From contig BCKC01000002.1 in NCBI GenBank assembly GCA_001600455.1, positions 4,664,171 to 4,728,170 of the forward strand: a stretch of DNA of 64,000 bases, given 5' to 3'. The notes under the pieces were generated by a model. It did not search any database and was not told the DNA's origin. It saw nothing but the letters and a program-made list of their open reading frames with translations. The position numbers and the translations under genes are program-made. Positions 34,680 to 46,100 of this stretch are shown here, one piece after another (positions within the stretch are counted from its first letter, which is position 1; each line of letters opens with the position of its first letter). Origin of the DNA: Endocalyx cinctus (lineage: Eukaryota > Ascomycota > Sordariomycetes > Amphisphaeriales > Apiosporaceae).

Positions 34680-36453
34680 TTCAAATGTGAACGAGTATTA
34701 AATCGAAGTAAGGTTTTTTTTTTTTTGGTTGGTTTTATGTTTTTATTAGTTTAGAGCCAACAAAGTGGCCAGCTGGATCCTTGTCTGAACTCCGAAATGG
34801 TGTAGACTTTTATGTTAACTTTGATGCCAATAAATTTATTTCTTGTCGTTAGATTTATTCAAAGTATATTTATTCGAAAAACATCCGCATGCGTGGTTGA
34901 CGGAGCGAGGACAAGAATTGGTTGAAATTCGAGAAGTCTCTAATTAAATTAACCAAGGAACGGGCCCCAATAAGAAGAATAATATTAATTATCTTGAAAT
35001 GAAATCCCAAATCGGGAGAAGAAGAATTAAAATAACGTTATCTCATGATATAGTGAGTAAATAAATAAATAAATATGAGAAGAATAAAGTTAGGGTTTTA
35101 ACTAGAAAAGACGGGATGTTTGAATGATATAAACGAAGAGAATGAATGACAGCTGATGATTCCCCGATCTACGATTTCAGAGGTACGGAGAAATAAAATA
35201 TAACTTTGGTTTCCTACACTGTATTAACCGCGTTACGTACGAAAAGAAGAGAAAAGCGAATTACGGTGGGGGGTTTTACTGATGGCACAGCACTTCAGCT
35301 GAAGAGTACCCGTGGTCCGTAGGTGTATACTCCGTATGTAGAGATCCTTTACAGTGGCTTCATCTCATTTGTAGTGATTATGATTGGTTACTATGGGATA
35401 CTGACCTGACTAGAGTACGCTATAATTAGTGGTTAAGTGGAGAGAATCTTAGGTTTATCTTACTTGTACATTAGGGGGATAACCAGTGCGCTATGCTACG
35501 CTAAGTCCCCTATCAGTTACTGCGGTTATCCGCAAAATAAAGGGGCTTAGATATTCTAGATTCGAGTTCTTCCGTTCTACAAACCTGGACAATTCTATAA
35601 ATTGAACTATCGTAATCTATGCCAAGTATACGTCCGCCACGATATCGGCTCATAATGCGATATTCGGTATGGAGTACGGAGTATAAGATTCAGAATCAGA
35701 TAAATGGATAGATACGGGTATTTGCATCGTCAAGATTTCGACATACATCTACGTGCGTAATAGGGTGATATATACTACTTACCACGTAGGCATAATACAT
35801 ATCCATGGATACGTTATTCTTAATAACCACTGAGCAGGCCTCTCGGTCGGTAAATTGTTTGTTTGCTTTCTTTTTCTTTTGCGTAGGATAATGTGTGACC
35901 ACACTGTATAGTATTATGTATACTACACAAAATTTTCTCATTTGCTTAAAAGTCAGGTACAGATGAGATCATGTCTTTCAAGTGATGTCATTTCTATCAG
36001 AATCGTCATCGATATACTGATTGGCTGCATAGTCGATAAGATAATTGTCAGTGTCGCAATGCCGCCAACAAAACTTGGAATTCCGCATCTCCAAAAAGTA
36101 TAAACCCAACACTGCCTACATACATTGGTAGTATCCAAATACAGGCCTCGTCATCCGCCGGAAAATTCGAATCTATCGATCAGTATGAAGAATACTTCGT
36201 AGATCCTATCGAAGATATCCTTACATATTCCCCGTCTTTTAGGTAGTATACACTCTATGCATATTCGTTACTTACTAAAGTAAAGTAACTTTAAACCTAA
36301 ACTTTTCGATATGCCATCATACACCGCCTATTTTCATCGTCAAAATTCACAAAATCTCATTTTCACTATGCTCTTACGTAGTACGTAGGGAACTCTTACA
36401 ATCATGACAACTAACATTTACATAATTAATACATAAATCCCCGGATAAAAAAG
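34680..36453. other. Divergent intergenic region (DUF2985 gene / sen15)
   Basis: 1.8 kb of AT-rich DNA that must hold both promoters. It contains nested inverted repeats at 35477-35550 and two copies of the nonamer TACTCCGTA/TACGGAGTA (35338-35346, 35675-35683). No gene seen. Confidence 0.65.
35477..35550. repeat. Nested inverted repeats, structured sequence
   Basis: GGATAACC (35477-35484) pairs with GGTTATCC (35524-35531), and CTAAGTCCCC (35501-35510) pairs imperfectly with GGGGCTTAG (35542-35550). Between them is a mini-hairpin GCGGTTATCCGC (35522-35533). The left arm followed by AGTGCG and a later GATTCGAGTTC vaguely recall tRNA A and B boxes, so a decayed tRNA-derived sequence is possible; no cloverleaf can be drawn. 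Confidence 0.35.
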
Positions 36454-36903
36454 ATGACCGAGGAAAATAAAAATCATCATCATCTGGCCGAGACGGTCCT
36501 GGAAAATCTCAAATATCTCCATAACTGGTCCGATGTACAACTAATTACTCACTCGGGTAACACCTCTCTACCACGTCCCCTTGTCGCCGGGTTGCCACCC
36601 CAGCGGCTTTATTTGCATCCCGACGACCAGATCGAGCTGCTGAAAACTCACCAGGGACGCATGCCTAAACTTACCCCGGAGATCGAATGGGTCCTTCCTA
36701 CTCATGTTTCGGAGAAGTGCACGCTCAGATCATTTGCAGAGGTCTTCGATACCCTACCATCTTCCGGTACTGCCTCTACTGCAACTCCTAGTTCTACTAA
36801 AGAAGGCCATCCTAAAAGACTTGTAGTAGCCGTTATACATAATGATTCTACCATCGCCTATTTTTTCATGCACGACGGCATCGTAAAGCCTCGCCAGAAT
36901 TGA
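36454..36903 (+). CDS. sen15: tRNA-splicing endonuclease subunit Sen15
   Basis: Single exon, 149 residues. The family layout is clear: an N-terminal helix TVLENLKYLHNWSDVQL, then the PRPLVAGLPPQRLYLHPDDQIELL block, EWVLPTHVSEKCTLRSFAEVFD, and the C-terminal strand STIAYFFMHDGIVKPRQN that ends the protein. A Ser/Thr-rich loop lies at about 108-120. Sen15 is a small structural subunit that dimerises with Sen34 in the heterotetrameric endonuclease (Sen2-Sen54, Sen34-Sen15) removing introns from pre-tRNAs. It has no catalytic triad of its own. The gene converges with the alcohol dehydrogenase gene; their stop codons are only about 50 bp apart, so the transcripts probably overlap. Confidence 0.93.
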   Translation: MTEENKNHHHLAETVLENLKYLHNWSDVQLITHSGNTSLPRPLVAGLPPQRLYLHPDDQIELLKTHQGRMPKLTPEIEWVLPTHVSEKCTLRSFAEVFDTLPSSGTASTATPSSTKEGHPKRLVVAVIHNDSTIAYFFMHDGIVKPRQN

Positions 36904-36952
36904 TTTATCTTTTATTTTATTTTTGTTTTTCTTCTCAAAAAAGCACCCACCT

Positions 36953-38564
36953 CTACGGCTTGAAAATAACCTTCTGCACCTCCCCTTTCTCAAATATTTC
37001 GTAAGCCAAGGGCGCCTCGGACAAAGGCATGATATGATCATACATGAAACTACCGCGCGTTTAGTCATCTATTTTGCCTTGGCTTAAAAAAAAAAAAGCA
37101 ACGCTAGACACACGCAGTGACTTGTACGTGACAGCAGAACAAATAGGGAAATCGTCAAACTTACTCGAAGAGGTGCTGCGTCTTGGCTAGGACGGCCAAA
37201 GCATCGGGGAATACCGATCGCACCGGACATCTGCCCATTTGGAGCCTCACATTTTTGCTAGGAGTCGTTGAGCGTCAGTCACGAAGGTTATCAAAGAACG
37301 ATGGAAGGGGGTGAACAGGACGTACTCATATCCATCGTTGGTCCTAAATGGGAACTAGGATTTCTTTCTGTTAGCAGAAGTCTTCATGTGGATTCAAGAA
37401 CTCATTCATCCTATCTTACCTCGTCATTGTGAACACCGATGCTGCTGATAAACCCAAATGGCCTTATGAGGTCATAAGCCGTCTTCAACGCCGGTTTCAG
37501 TCCGACCACCTCTATCACCAAGTCAGCTCCTCGACCATCCGTCACCTCCTTAACCCTCGCCACCATCCCCTCCGGATCCGTCTTAAAGTTTAGGGGCTCG
37601 GCGCCCAGCTTCTTGGCCACCGCGAGTCTGCTCTCGTTGCTGTCGATGGCGAACAGGTGCTTAGGCTTATACTGGAGGGCCGAGATGACGGCGCACAAGC
37701 CCACGGGTCCGCAGCCGACGACGACGGCGGTGACCTCGGTGGGGTCCTGCGTGGTGAGCGAGTGGAAGGCGTTCCGGGCGCCGAAGAACCCGGTCGGGAA
37801 AATGTCGGCCATCAGCACGAGGGCCCGATCATCGATCTCGGTCGGCGCCTTCATCACCGTCCCGTCGGCGAACGGCACCCGCACGTACTCGGCCTGTCCG
37901 CCGTCCAGGATGTGGCACCCGAAAAGCATGCTGTGCACGCATCGCGACGAGTGCCCGTTCTTGCAGTAGAAACAATCTAAGCTATATATGTATATAACGA
38001 TATCACAAATCATAATCAACAAATATTCCCCCCTTTTTCATTACCTTCGTGGAGTCTTAAAAGTAATCCGTACTTTACGTACAAACAAGTAGATGTTGGG
38101 GTTTTCGCAATTAGAGGTTAAAAAAAAGAAAAAAAAAAGTAAACTTACCATGAAGTCGTAAAAGGCGAAACAACCTTATCGCCGACCTGGACCGTCTTGA
38201 CATCGCTACCGACCGTCACAACGGTACCCGCAAACTCGTGACCCATGATATATCCCGCGCCATGCGTCTCGATGCCGCGATACGTATGTAATTCACTGAA
38301 CAGGAAAGAATAAGCATGCGAGAGTTCTTTTAAAACTAAAAGACAGAAAAACTCACGAGCCGCAGAGTGCAGTAGTAGACACCTTGATAATTATATCTCC
38401 CTTATCCTGGACTGTTTAATTTTCGTCTTAAGTTAGAAATATGTAACCGTATCCGGAGAGAGAGAGAAGTCCAACATACTTTTAGGCACGGGCCGTTTCT
38501 GAACGGATACTTTGTACGGCGCATCGAATACCACGGCCGTCATGGTTTCTGGGAGGGATGCCAT
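36953..38564 (-). CDS. Zinc-containing alcohol dehydrogenase (MDR family), seven exons
   Basis: Exons on the minus strand: 38564-38480, 38411-38357, 38295-38149, 37981-37420, 37354-37326, 37257-37165, 37049-36953; all phases agree and yield 355 residues. Catalytic zinc ligands are Cys45 (ALCGSELH), His66 and Glu67 (GHEFAG); structural zinc ligands are Cys96, Cys99, Cys102 and Cys110 (CLDCFYC...C). The NAD(P)-binding Rossmann motif GCGPVG is at 185-190, and NDGYDKNVRLQMGRCPVRSVF and MPLSEAP follow near the end. The family oxidises or reduces alcohols/aldehydes with NAD(P)H; the substrate is unknown, formaldehyde-dehydrogenase-like members being the closest general type. Exon 5 is only 29 bp. 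The acceptor of exon 4 (after TATATAG) is the only choice that avoids a stop and completes the zinc motif. Two N bases lie just upstream in the presumed 5' leader. Confidence 0.85.
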
Positions 38565-40343
38565 TTTTTTTTTNTTTTCGTANGGGGGGGGGGGGGGGGA
38601 GAGGTCTTTCTTCTTCACCTTGTTTTGCTATCTAGTCAGTTACCTGGTTTTCTGTAGCGTAGAAGCGAGGATGTCAGTTTGAATATCTTATAAAAAGATC
38701 CTAGGTTAGTTCCTATCTCTCTTTTTCTAAGCTCTTCTCTCTCCTACATGAATAGTTCCAACCCGTACATTTAATCTTTATCTTTTTGTCTCTTTAACTC
38801 GACATCAGAGCGAAAGGTCCGAAGGGAAAAAAGCGGGGGAAGGGTGGATATCAGTGGACCGCGTTATACGATGATATAATAGCCGGTTCTCGGGGATGGG
38901 AGGGGATGGGGGAGGAGACCCTACCTATGTGGCGAGTAGGTAGGTAATAAGGCGGGTTTTGTAGATTTAAATAAACAAACAATCATTATATAGATTGGTG
39001 AGTTACCACTCATCGTTAGTTATCTCATGGGAAACTCTCCCAAAGTTTGTAGATAGATAGTATTTCCCTTCTCCTGATTAAGTATATATACAATTGGTTA
39101 AGGGGGAGGGTGACGGTCGTACAAAGATGTGTAAGGGGATAGGAAAATGAGGAGGGAAGGAAGGAAGATATATATGTAGGCTGAAAGCTCATATAGACAG
39201 AATAGAGGATAACTATTTCATCTTTTTCCTTGCATCTTTCTCTCCATTCTCGTATTGCATACGTATGTAGAAAAAGCCGCCGTTGAACTAGTCCAATAAT
39301 TCCAGATTCGTCTGCTTCTCCTTCTCCTTCTCTCGCCATTATCACGAGCACTTCCGGCTACACCAATCGTTTATTGCTTCCAGAGTCACAAAGCAGCTGG
39401 TCCTTAAAATTGTGGTATATATATGATACTCTTTTTTTTCCCGGTATCCTCTCTCTTACTATTGTTGGTCTCCTATCTACTTATCCGCTCATGCTATGCA
39501 CGTACGTACGTGCATGTTTACATACACGGAGGTTCCCCTCGGTTTCGCCTTTCCAAGGCTAGCTAGCTAAATACCACTCGCTCAAGACATCGATGGCGAC
39601 AAACAGGAGGACGTAAGTATGTATATGTAGAAAAAAAAAGAAGGAAGAGATGTGAGAAGAAAGGGGAGAAAGCGAATGGGGGATAGTAAATAGGTCGGTG
39701 TTAGGAGAGAGATGGAGAGAGCAGGTTTGAGGTAGATGGAATGTTTTGTAATAGTCGTAAGATACCATAATTACTCAAGACTCCTTAAAAAAAATATGTG
39801 ATGAATATGATAGGGAAAAGACTGAAATAAGCACATGTAAATAACAAGAGAAATAAGTGGTATAGTTCGTGCTTCGAAGAAGAAGAAGAAGAAGAAGGGG
39901 AAAACAGAATGAGTATGCTTCCATCCTAGTGAGCAGATGAGGCTCAAGAAAAAAGAAAGAAAAAAACGCCGGTAGAACCACTACTCCTAGTTCCCTTTCG
40001 CTAGAGGTATATGGGGAAAAAAAAAGAGGAAAAATTCAGTATTCATAATAGCCGTCAACCCATTTTCCTCTTCCACTTCACGCCCCCTATGTCCACCCCT
40101 CCATGAAATGACAGTGGGTAAATGAAGAATACCTTAGTAACAACAACGCCATCCCCAAACAGCACCCTCTTGCCTCAGATGGTTGTAAAAAAAAAAAAAA
40201 AAAAAGAGAAAAATAGCCACACCGGCGCTCGCAGTGAAGAGATGGGGATATCATCTGCATATGTACATCTAACTTTTCAGCAATGACTCATTCATCGTTA
40301 AACCATCATGGTTGCGTGATAATTCCAAATAGAACAATAAATT
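38565..40343. other. Intergenic region upstream of alcohol dehydrogenase
   Basis: 1.8 kb between the alcohol dehydrogenase start and the zinc-finger gene's stop. Two undetermined bases (38574, 38583) flank a G16 run (38584-38599), a likely assembly trouble spot. A (GAA)n tract lies at 39876-39897 and a poly-A near 40188-40205. No gene seen. Confidence 0.65.
38584..38599 (+). repeat. G16 homopolymer next to undetermined bases
   Basis: The tract follows N at 38583 and lies 20 bp upstream of the alcohol dehydrogenase ATG; on the coding strand it is a C16 run in the 5' leader. The exact length is unreliable. Confidence 0.8.
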
Positions 40344-42041
40344 TTACGGCCCAGCCCGTCGTCGCCGTCCTCGATTAGGCCCGTCAGGACGTTGTGATAG
40401 CACATCGCGCAGCATCGGATCATCTTTATCTTTGTCGACATGATGGACTCGAACATGTCTATAATCGCATAAGTCAATATTCACAATGCCAAGGTTTTTT
40501 TTTTCTCTCTTTATATTTCTTCTTCAAACAAATAAGGAAAATAATTACCTCTGCAGATTGTCCGGCCTGGGGTACTTGTGCTCTCGATCTGGACAGAACG
40601 GGCACACGTACCCAGGCGAGTCATGGACAAGGCCATGTCGGATCATCTCATTCTTGCGCTTGAATCCCTTCCCGCCTTCGCTACGAGGACATCCTTTGAC
40701 GGGGCAATAGTGCGGGCGCGCCGATGAATGTACGTTTGCATGCGAATTCAGAAGATATTGCGTCTGGAATGGCGGCGCGGTACAGCCCTGAACCGTACAT
40801 ACGAATGTGCTGATTGGTGGATTTGTCATATTGTCGATACTCATCCTGTCTGATATCGAAGGCACGCCTACCATGGAGACATCGGTATTGGGTGTATCGG
40901 CATTACTAGCACTGCTATAATCCAGGCCAGATCGATGAGCCCCTACGCTGCTCGCGCTGGAGTAATAATAGGGGCTCAGTCCCGGGACGGTTTGAGCAGG
41001 CGAAGGTATACTTTGTCGATATATATCGTTTGGCGACACAGGTGGTGACGACTGGCTCCCCGGTACCAGCATCATGCGCGGGGGGCCGGCAGGGGGGGAA
41101 TGAGGTAGTTGGGGGCCAGAACGCACTGATATATCCTTTGTGGGACCGGTAAGCTCCTCTCTAAAATGTGACCTTATAGATGGAAGGGCCTCCTGGCCAG
41201 CGACTTCGGACTTGGGAGAGGCCGCATGTATCGGTGGTAACTCTCCGTGGATATTGGGCGAAGCTAGGCTCGTCGGCGACATGATGTGATTCGGATGCAT
41301 TAGCTGACCGGGACGATACTGGCGCGGCGACGAATACTCCTCGGGCGACGGGTACGGGGATATGGGCGGAGCTAAAACGGATTTATGCGCGTCCTTCATG
41401 ACCACCTCGTTTCCTCCTTTTCCATTTACCACCAGCCCTTGCGAGGGTCGGGGTCTCTGAGCAATATGCACCTCTCGTTTCGGCGAGGAGATTTCATTTT
41501 CGTCGGCGGTTTTCGAGACGACGTTGGCGGCGGCGGCGAGGGCATTCGACGCTAGGAATTGAAGATCGATCGAACCTGGGCCCGGCGGCGCAGCTATGGA
41601 TTTAGCAGAACGAGAAGTCGTTAATGGTGGTGACATTTCTTGGCTCCTGATGTCTTCCTCGTCATCGCCCGATTCCGTGACTGATTCTTCCGAATCGCTT
41701 CCGCTATGCTCGTCGCCTTCGGAGTTGGAGGAATGGTCGAGAGGTTGGACGCCAGCGACGGTAGCGATTTCTGGGCGTTTTCCACCGTCGAGATGATATA
41801 TTAGGATAGCATCGCCTTGGCTCGGACGAACCTTACGCCGACGATTAGAAGAAGACTTTGGACCTTCACTGAAAGAGGTACTGACTTGTGGGAGAGGCTC
41901 AGCCGGAGGCGAGGGCGAGGGTCTCAATTTTGGCACATGAGGTTTCATGAAGGGGCTATTCTGCGGTATCACATCATCCGGGTCATATACGTCGCTGGCT
42001 GAAGGGTCATGAGCGAAAATTGAATCGACGGTCGTAGGCAT
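40344..42041 (-). CDS. C2H2 zinc-finger transcription factor
   Basis: Exons 42041-40549 and 40458-40344 (90-bp intron, GTAATT donor, GATTATAG acceptor) give 535 residues. The start is ATG at 42041-42039 (MPTTVDSIFA); the longer frame upstream opens only with GTG. The first 410 residues are disordered and rich in Ser/Pro with an acidic block (SDSEESVTESGDDEEDI) and many SP sites. Three C2H2-type fingers occupy about 413-503: Cys415/Cys420/His434/His438, Cys446/Cys451/His469/His473 (RPHYCPVKGCP...KRKNEMIRHGLVH) and Cys480/Cys483/His499/His503, the intron splitting finger 3 between NLQR and HVRVHH. A basic tail GPNRGRRRRAG ends the protein. Nuclear DNA-binding regulator by family; its targets are unknown. 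Similar conserved finger blocks occur across Pezizomycotina, but I do not recall an established name. Confidence 0.88.
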
Positions 42042-43081
42042 GCTTTCTATGGCTACGCATATACTTTGCGTTTTACTCACGCATCAGTAAACTCAACTCA
42101 TCATCAAACAACGAAATAGCTGGTTTGCTCTTTCGCTCGCTTTTCCAAAGGTTTTGTTCCTTCCCGGTAAATCGTGGTGGAGGGGAAATGGCCGCGGGCG
42201 TAATAAACGTGAGTATCACAACCGGAAGTTGCAATACAATAGAGAGAGAAAAGGCCTTCCCCCAAAATTAGGTAGATCGATCGCGCAATTGCGGGACCAC
42301 GTCGGTGGAAGTTGCTCGTTCAACTTATCAGAAGGACTGGGGGCCACGAGAGGGGAACGGGGGAGTTTTTTCTTTTCTGGACGGACCAGTAGGGGAAGGG
42401 GAGTAGCGCGCTTTAATAAATGTGTGTACCTTGAAGAAGTTGTAATGAAACGCAGCCACCAAGATGATGTAGGTACTATATTAGATCCTGATCGAGATAC
42501 TTGGGAACCAGGGTTGTTGTTTGCGCCTAGGTAGTAATCCAGGGTAAGATCCGGGGAGGGTAACTTTTTTGGAAACTCTTTTAGAAATTCCAGAGGGCGA
42601 AAATGAAAGGTAAAGGATGCCGTTCCGAAAATCTCGTTCTGAAGTAAGAATTTTGTTAAGGAAAGAAAAATTCAGCGAAAGGATTGGATGGGCGGCATAA
42701 ACCCCCCCATGGACGGGTTGCGTAAGGGAATCGGCAGCAAGTAGCGAAACTAGCGAGAGAAGAGAAACGAGGTGGATGGCGTTTCGATAATTTTAATTGG
42801 GGAAATAGCCAAGATCCACGCAAAAAAAACGTAATATGGGGGAGATAAAACCCCAGCGAGGTAGTATACGTCGTTAAATGAAGAAACAATATAGGAGGGG
42901 TGACGGTTTTGTCGGGAAGCAAGAAGTCTCCAGAAAGCGCATGTATAATTTGCTTATGGGTGGGTTGTATGGGTGTATGGCTATACCATATGGCTGGTTC
43001 GACTATGTAGATCAGGGAAAGAGAATCAAGCTACTGTGTGTATGTGTCCGTGTGTGCGTGTGTAAGTGTATTGGAAGGTAA

Positions 43082-43146
43082 GTAGATAGGTAGATAGATA
43101 GATGGAAAGATAGATAGAGTGAGAGAGAGGTAGATAGACAGATAGA
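43082..43146 (+). repeat. Imperfect (GATA)n microsatellite
   Basis: Interrupted TAGA/GATA units in the upstream region of the zinc-finger gene, with a GTGT-rich stretch just before it (43035-43066). Confidence 0.7.
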
Positions 43147-46100
43147 TTGGGCATGTAGTGTCTAGTAGACAAGATGACCCAGGACTCCTCGTGACCGACC
43201 TAAGTGATATCTGAATATTGTTTTGTATGTATGTACGAAGATCGGATTGGAAATGTAGGCGAAAAGTAAAAGAAAGTGTGTGACACGTAGGTGTAGTATA
43301 TGGATAGTATGTACGTCGGTCAATGCCACAGTAGTACGGGAATCTTTTCCAGTTATTCCAAGCCCAAATACCAATATTTTCTGTAATGTAATAAGGTTTG
43401 GCTTAAACAGTTAAAGCGGGGAGAATTATCCTGCGGAGCCTCCTCTTTTACTTCCTTTCTCAGGGATGGTAATAATCTTTAGGAAGAGAGTAAAAAAAAA
43501 AAAAAAAGGTACTAACCTAAATATCCCATACACTATAAGTATTTCTTATTATGATTTAATTCCTAAGTATGCTTTATACATTGTACACTATAGGTATATT
43601 GTATATTTGTACAAAGTAGAATAAAAATACTTTCGTACGCTTAAACGAGTTGGCTCAGTAGTTTTGGGTAGTTTAAATAGTAATAGTATACTATTAAGAG
43701 GAGGGAAATACCCCCAGTCCCGTACATATTAAACGGCTCAGGTACTCATAAGTACTTAGGTATTTAAAAAGTAATATGTAATTATAGGAATTGAAATATT
43801 AGCGTACATATATCTTACTCACTGCGGAGTACTACCCAGCTACCTTAGCTGCTTAGTTAGGTATGTATACTGTACTACATACCTAACCTACCTAGGTACT
43901 AGGCCTACTAGGTACAGTTGTCAGTCAGTAATGGATAGAAGTATCAGTTAATCTTAAGCCGTCTGTTTAAGCTGTTATCTCAAAGTCCAGAATTAAGGCT
44001 AGCAATAACAACAATGATATATCATAAATAGTCATATAACTTTGTCTATTTTCTTTTACTCCGTATACATAGTATATTTTTATTAGAAAGCTTGAATCTA
44101 CCGCGTGCATAGTAAGGTTTATCTTTATCTCAAATGTAATCTCAAATGTAGAACTTTGTATACTGCTCATGTTTAAATTAGACTCCCGTATTTATAATCA
44201 GGATTATCGCTGTTCGTGTCCACGGGTTACTTTTTAGATCGCTTATTAAAAGGTTTTGGCTCAGCCAGAACCGGATTACTTTCAGGGGTTAAAGGGACCT
44301 TCAGTTAAAAGCTGACCTTACCGAGGTACTTATATATACAGTCATTAAACATTAGGTACTTTGGAGTAAAACATATCGTTGCTATCATATACTTCTTCTC
44401 TTACACTACAAGAAATAATATATAGTACTTAATACACGTAGATTGGATTGCGGGACAAAATTCTTTTTGTTCATTTAATTAAATACTTTTCCCTCTCGCT
44501 CTCATATCATTTTCTTTAAATGTTTCTTTTTGTGCCATTCCATTACTTCGTTTCCAAATTTTTATTTGTGTTCTTTTTTTTTTTTTTTTCTTGTTAGGAT
44601 TTGAATGCTTGGTAATAGAGGCGGGATTGTGTAGGGTTTGGATGTTGTTGGGAGTGGTTGAATTGTAAAGATGGTAGAGAAAAGAGGCTTACGGTGCGGC
44701 GAAATTGAGGCTAAGACGAAGGGCCGCAGGTACTGATGTACAAGCTCTTTTTTGAAAATCTGGGGCAGAATCCTCTCTAGAGTTGCAGGGAAGTTCCTCG
44801 TTGTATATTGTACTAACGGGCCAGCGGGCCCATAGCTTGTCGGTATCCTATCTACTGCTTTGTGCACTATGCATATGCACTATTAAAGTAATACATAGTG
44901 TAGTATAGAGAAAATTGTAATAGAGAGAATAGAGGTACAAAAAATACCTGCATAATATCATAGTATGTAGGTACCCTGACCCAGATGTTATTATTATTAT
45001 TTTTTTTTTCTTTGCAGGTTTAGATAACCCCTCTCTCTTCTACTACTACTACGTATGTACTTTGTTTTTTCTCTTCTGTTTATTGATTACCCCTAGCTCT
45101 TCCAATGGCAGTTGCAGTTGAACTTGACAGGGTGCTCCAAGTTCTGCATCAACTGCAGCAAGAGGATACCTTTTTGATACCTAACCTGACATAAGTCTGG
45201 GTTATTAGACCAACAACGGGGTATGGTCGATCAGATCAACTGCTCTTTTTTTTTTTTTTTTTCCTTCTCTCCCTTTTTTCTTTGGTCTCTCTCCGTCTCC
45301 TTGACACTTTCTATTTTTCTATATGAGGGCTTTCTTTGTTAACTCCCCCACCTCATCCTTTTACCACCCAGTCTCAGTTCATCTAGTACACTTTTTTTTT
45401 TCTCTTTCCCTCCCCTGGCTCTGTTTTGGAGATGAACTGATTAAAGGCCTCAACCGGTAAGTGCTCGGCAACCGGCAACTATCCGTCTTCCGTGATTTCG
45501 TCACGCATATTAAACCAGGAGAGTAAGATATGGATACTTAGTAATATACACAATTGTGATCCTCAAATTATGCTCAGTGTAATAAGTTCCGAGACTAGAA
45601 TCAGCCTCATTCGCCAAGAACCTAAGTTTTAGTATATATATTATATACTAACTAGTAGATATATATATATATATATCTATATCTACACGTACACGTACAC
45701 GCAGTTTGCAACATCTGAGTTGTTAGTTTTCATTGATTTATCTTTCTACGTATAATTAATTCCATGGTGAGGTTCTTAAAAAAGGTTCAAACTGGGTCGT
45801 GCTGCTGTTCCGGTTTCATTCCTCCACACGAACACTTTTGAAGCGTTGCGTCGACACCGAAGACCAAGCGGGCAGCTAGGCAGTTACGGTATAGGTGGTG
45901 AGTGAGTATTGCCCTGGCTAAGTACTTATTGCCCTCGGTAGATATGCGCTCTCCTAGGGTTTTGTGGAGACGGGTGTGGTGATAAGGTACCTGTATAAAA
46001 TTGATCGACACGAGGTTCGATTGTCCTATGGCAGCTATGGATCCGTGACTCCTTGTATTATCAAGGAATTTTAAAAATTGGGGTCTCCTGTTTCCGTTAA

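Noticed and set aside
42039..42080. Extended zinc-finger N-terminus starting at GTG 42080
   Set aside because: GTG is not a usual nuclear fungal start; the first ATG at 42041 gives a typical beginning.
42154..42534. 126-codon plus-strand ORF upstream of the zinc-finger gene
   Set aside because: Arg/Gly-rich low-complexity translation, antisense to the presumed leader of the zinc-finger gene, no recognisable domain.
44562..44867. 101-codon minus-strand ORF with Pro-rich end
   Set aside because: Ends in a poly-Lys run produced by a poly-T tract; no domain or conserved block visible.
46000..46035. AGGTTCGATTGTCC resembling a tRNA T-loop
   Set aside because: No matching A box or acceptor stem can be found at tRNA distance on either strand.
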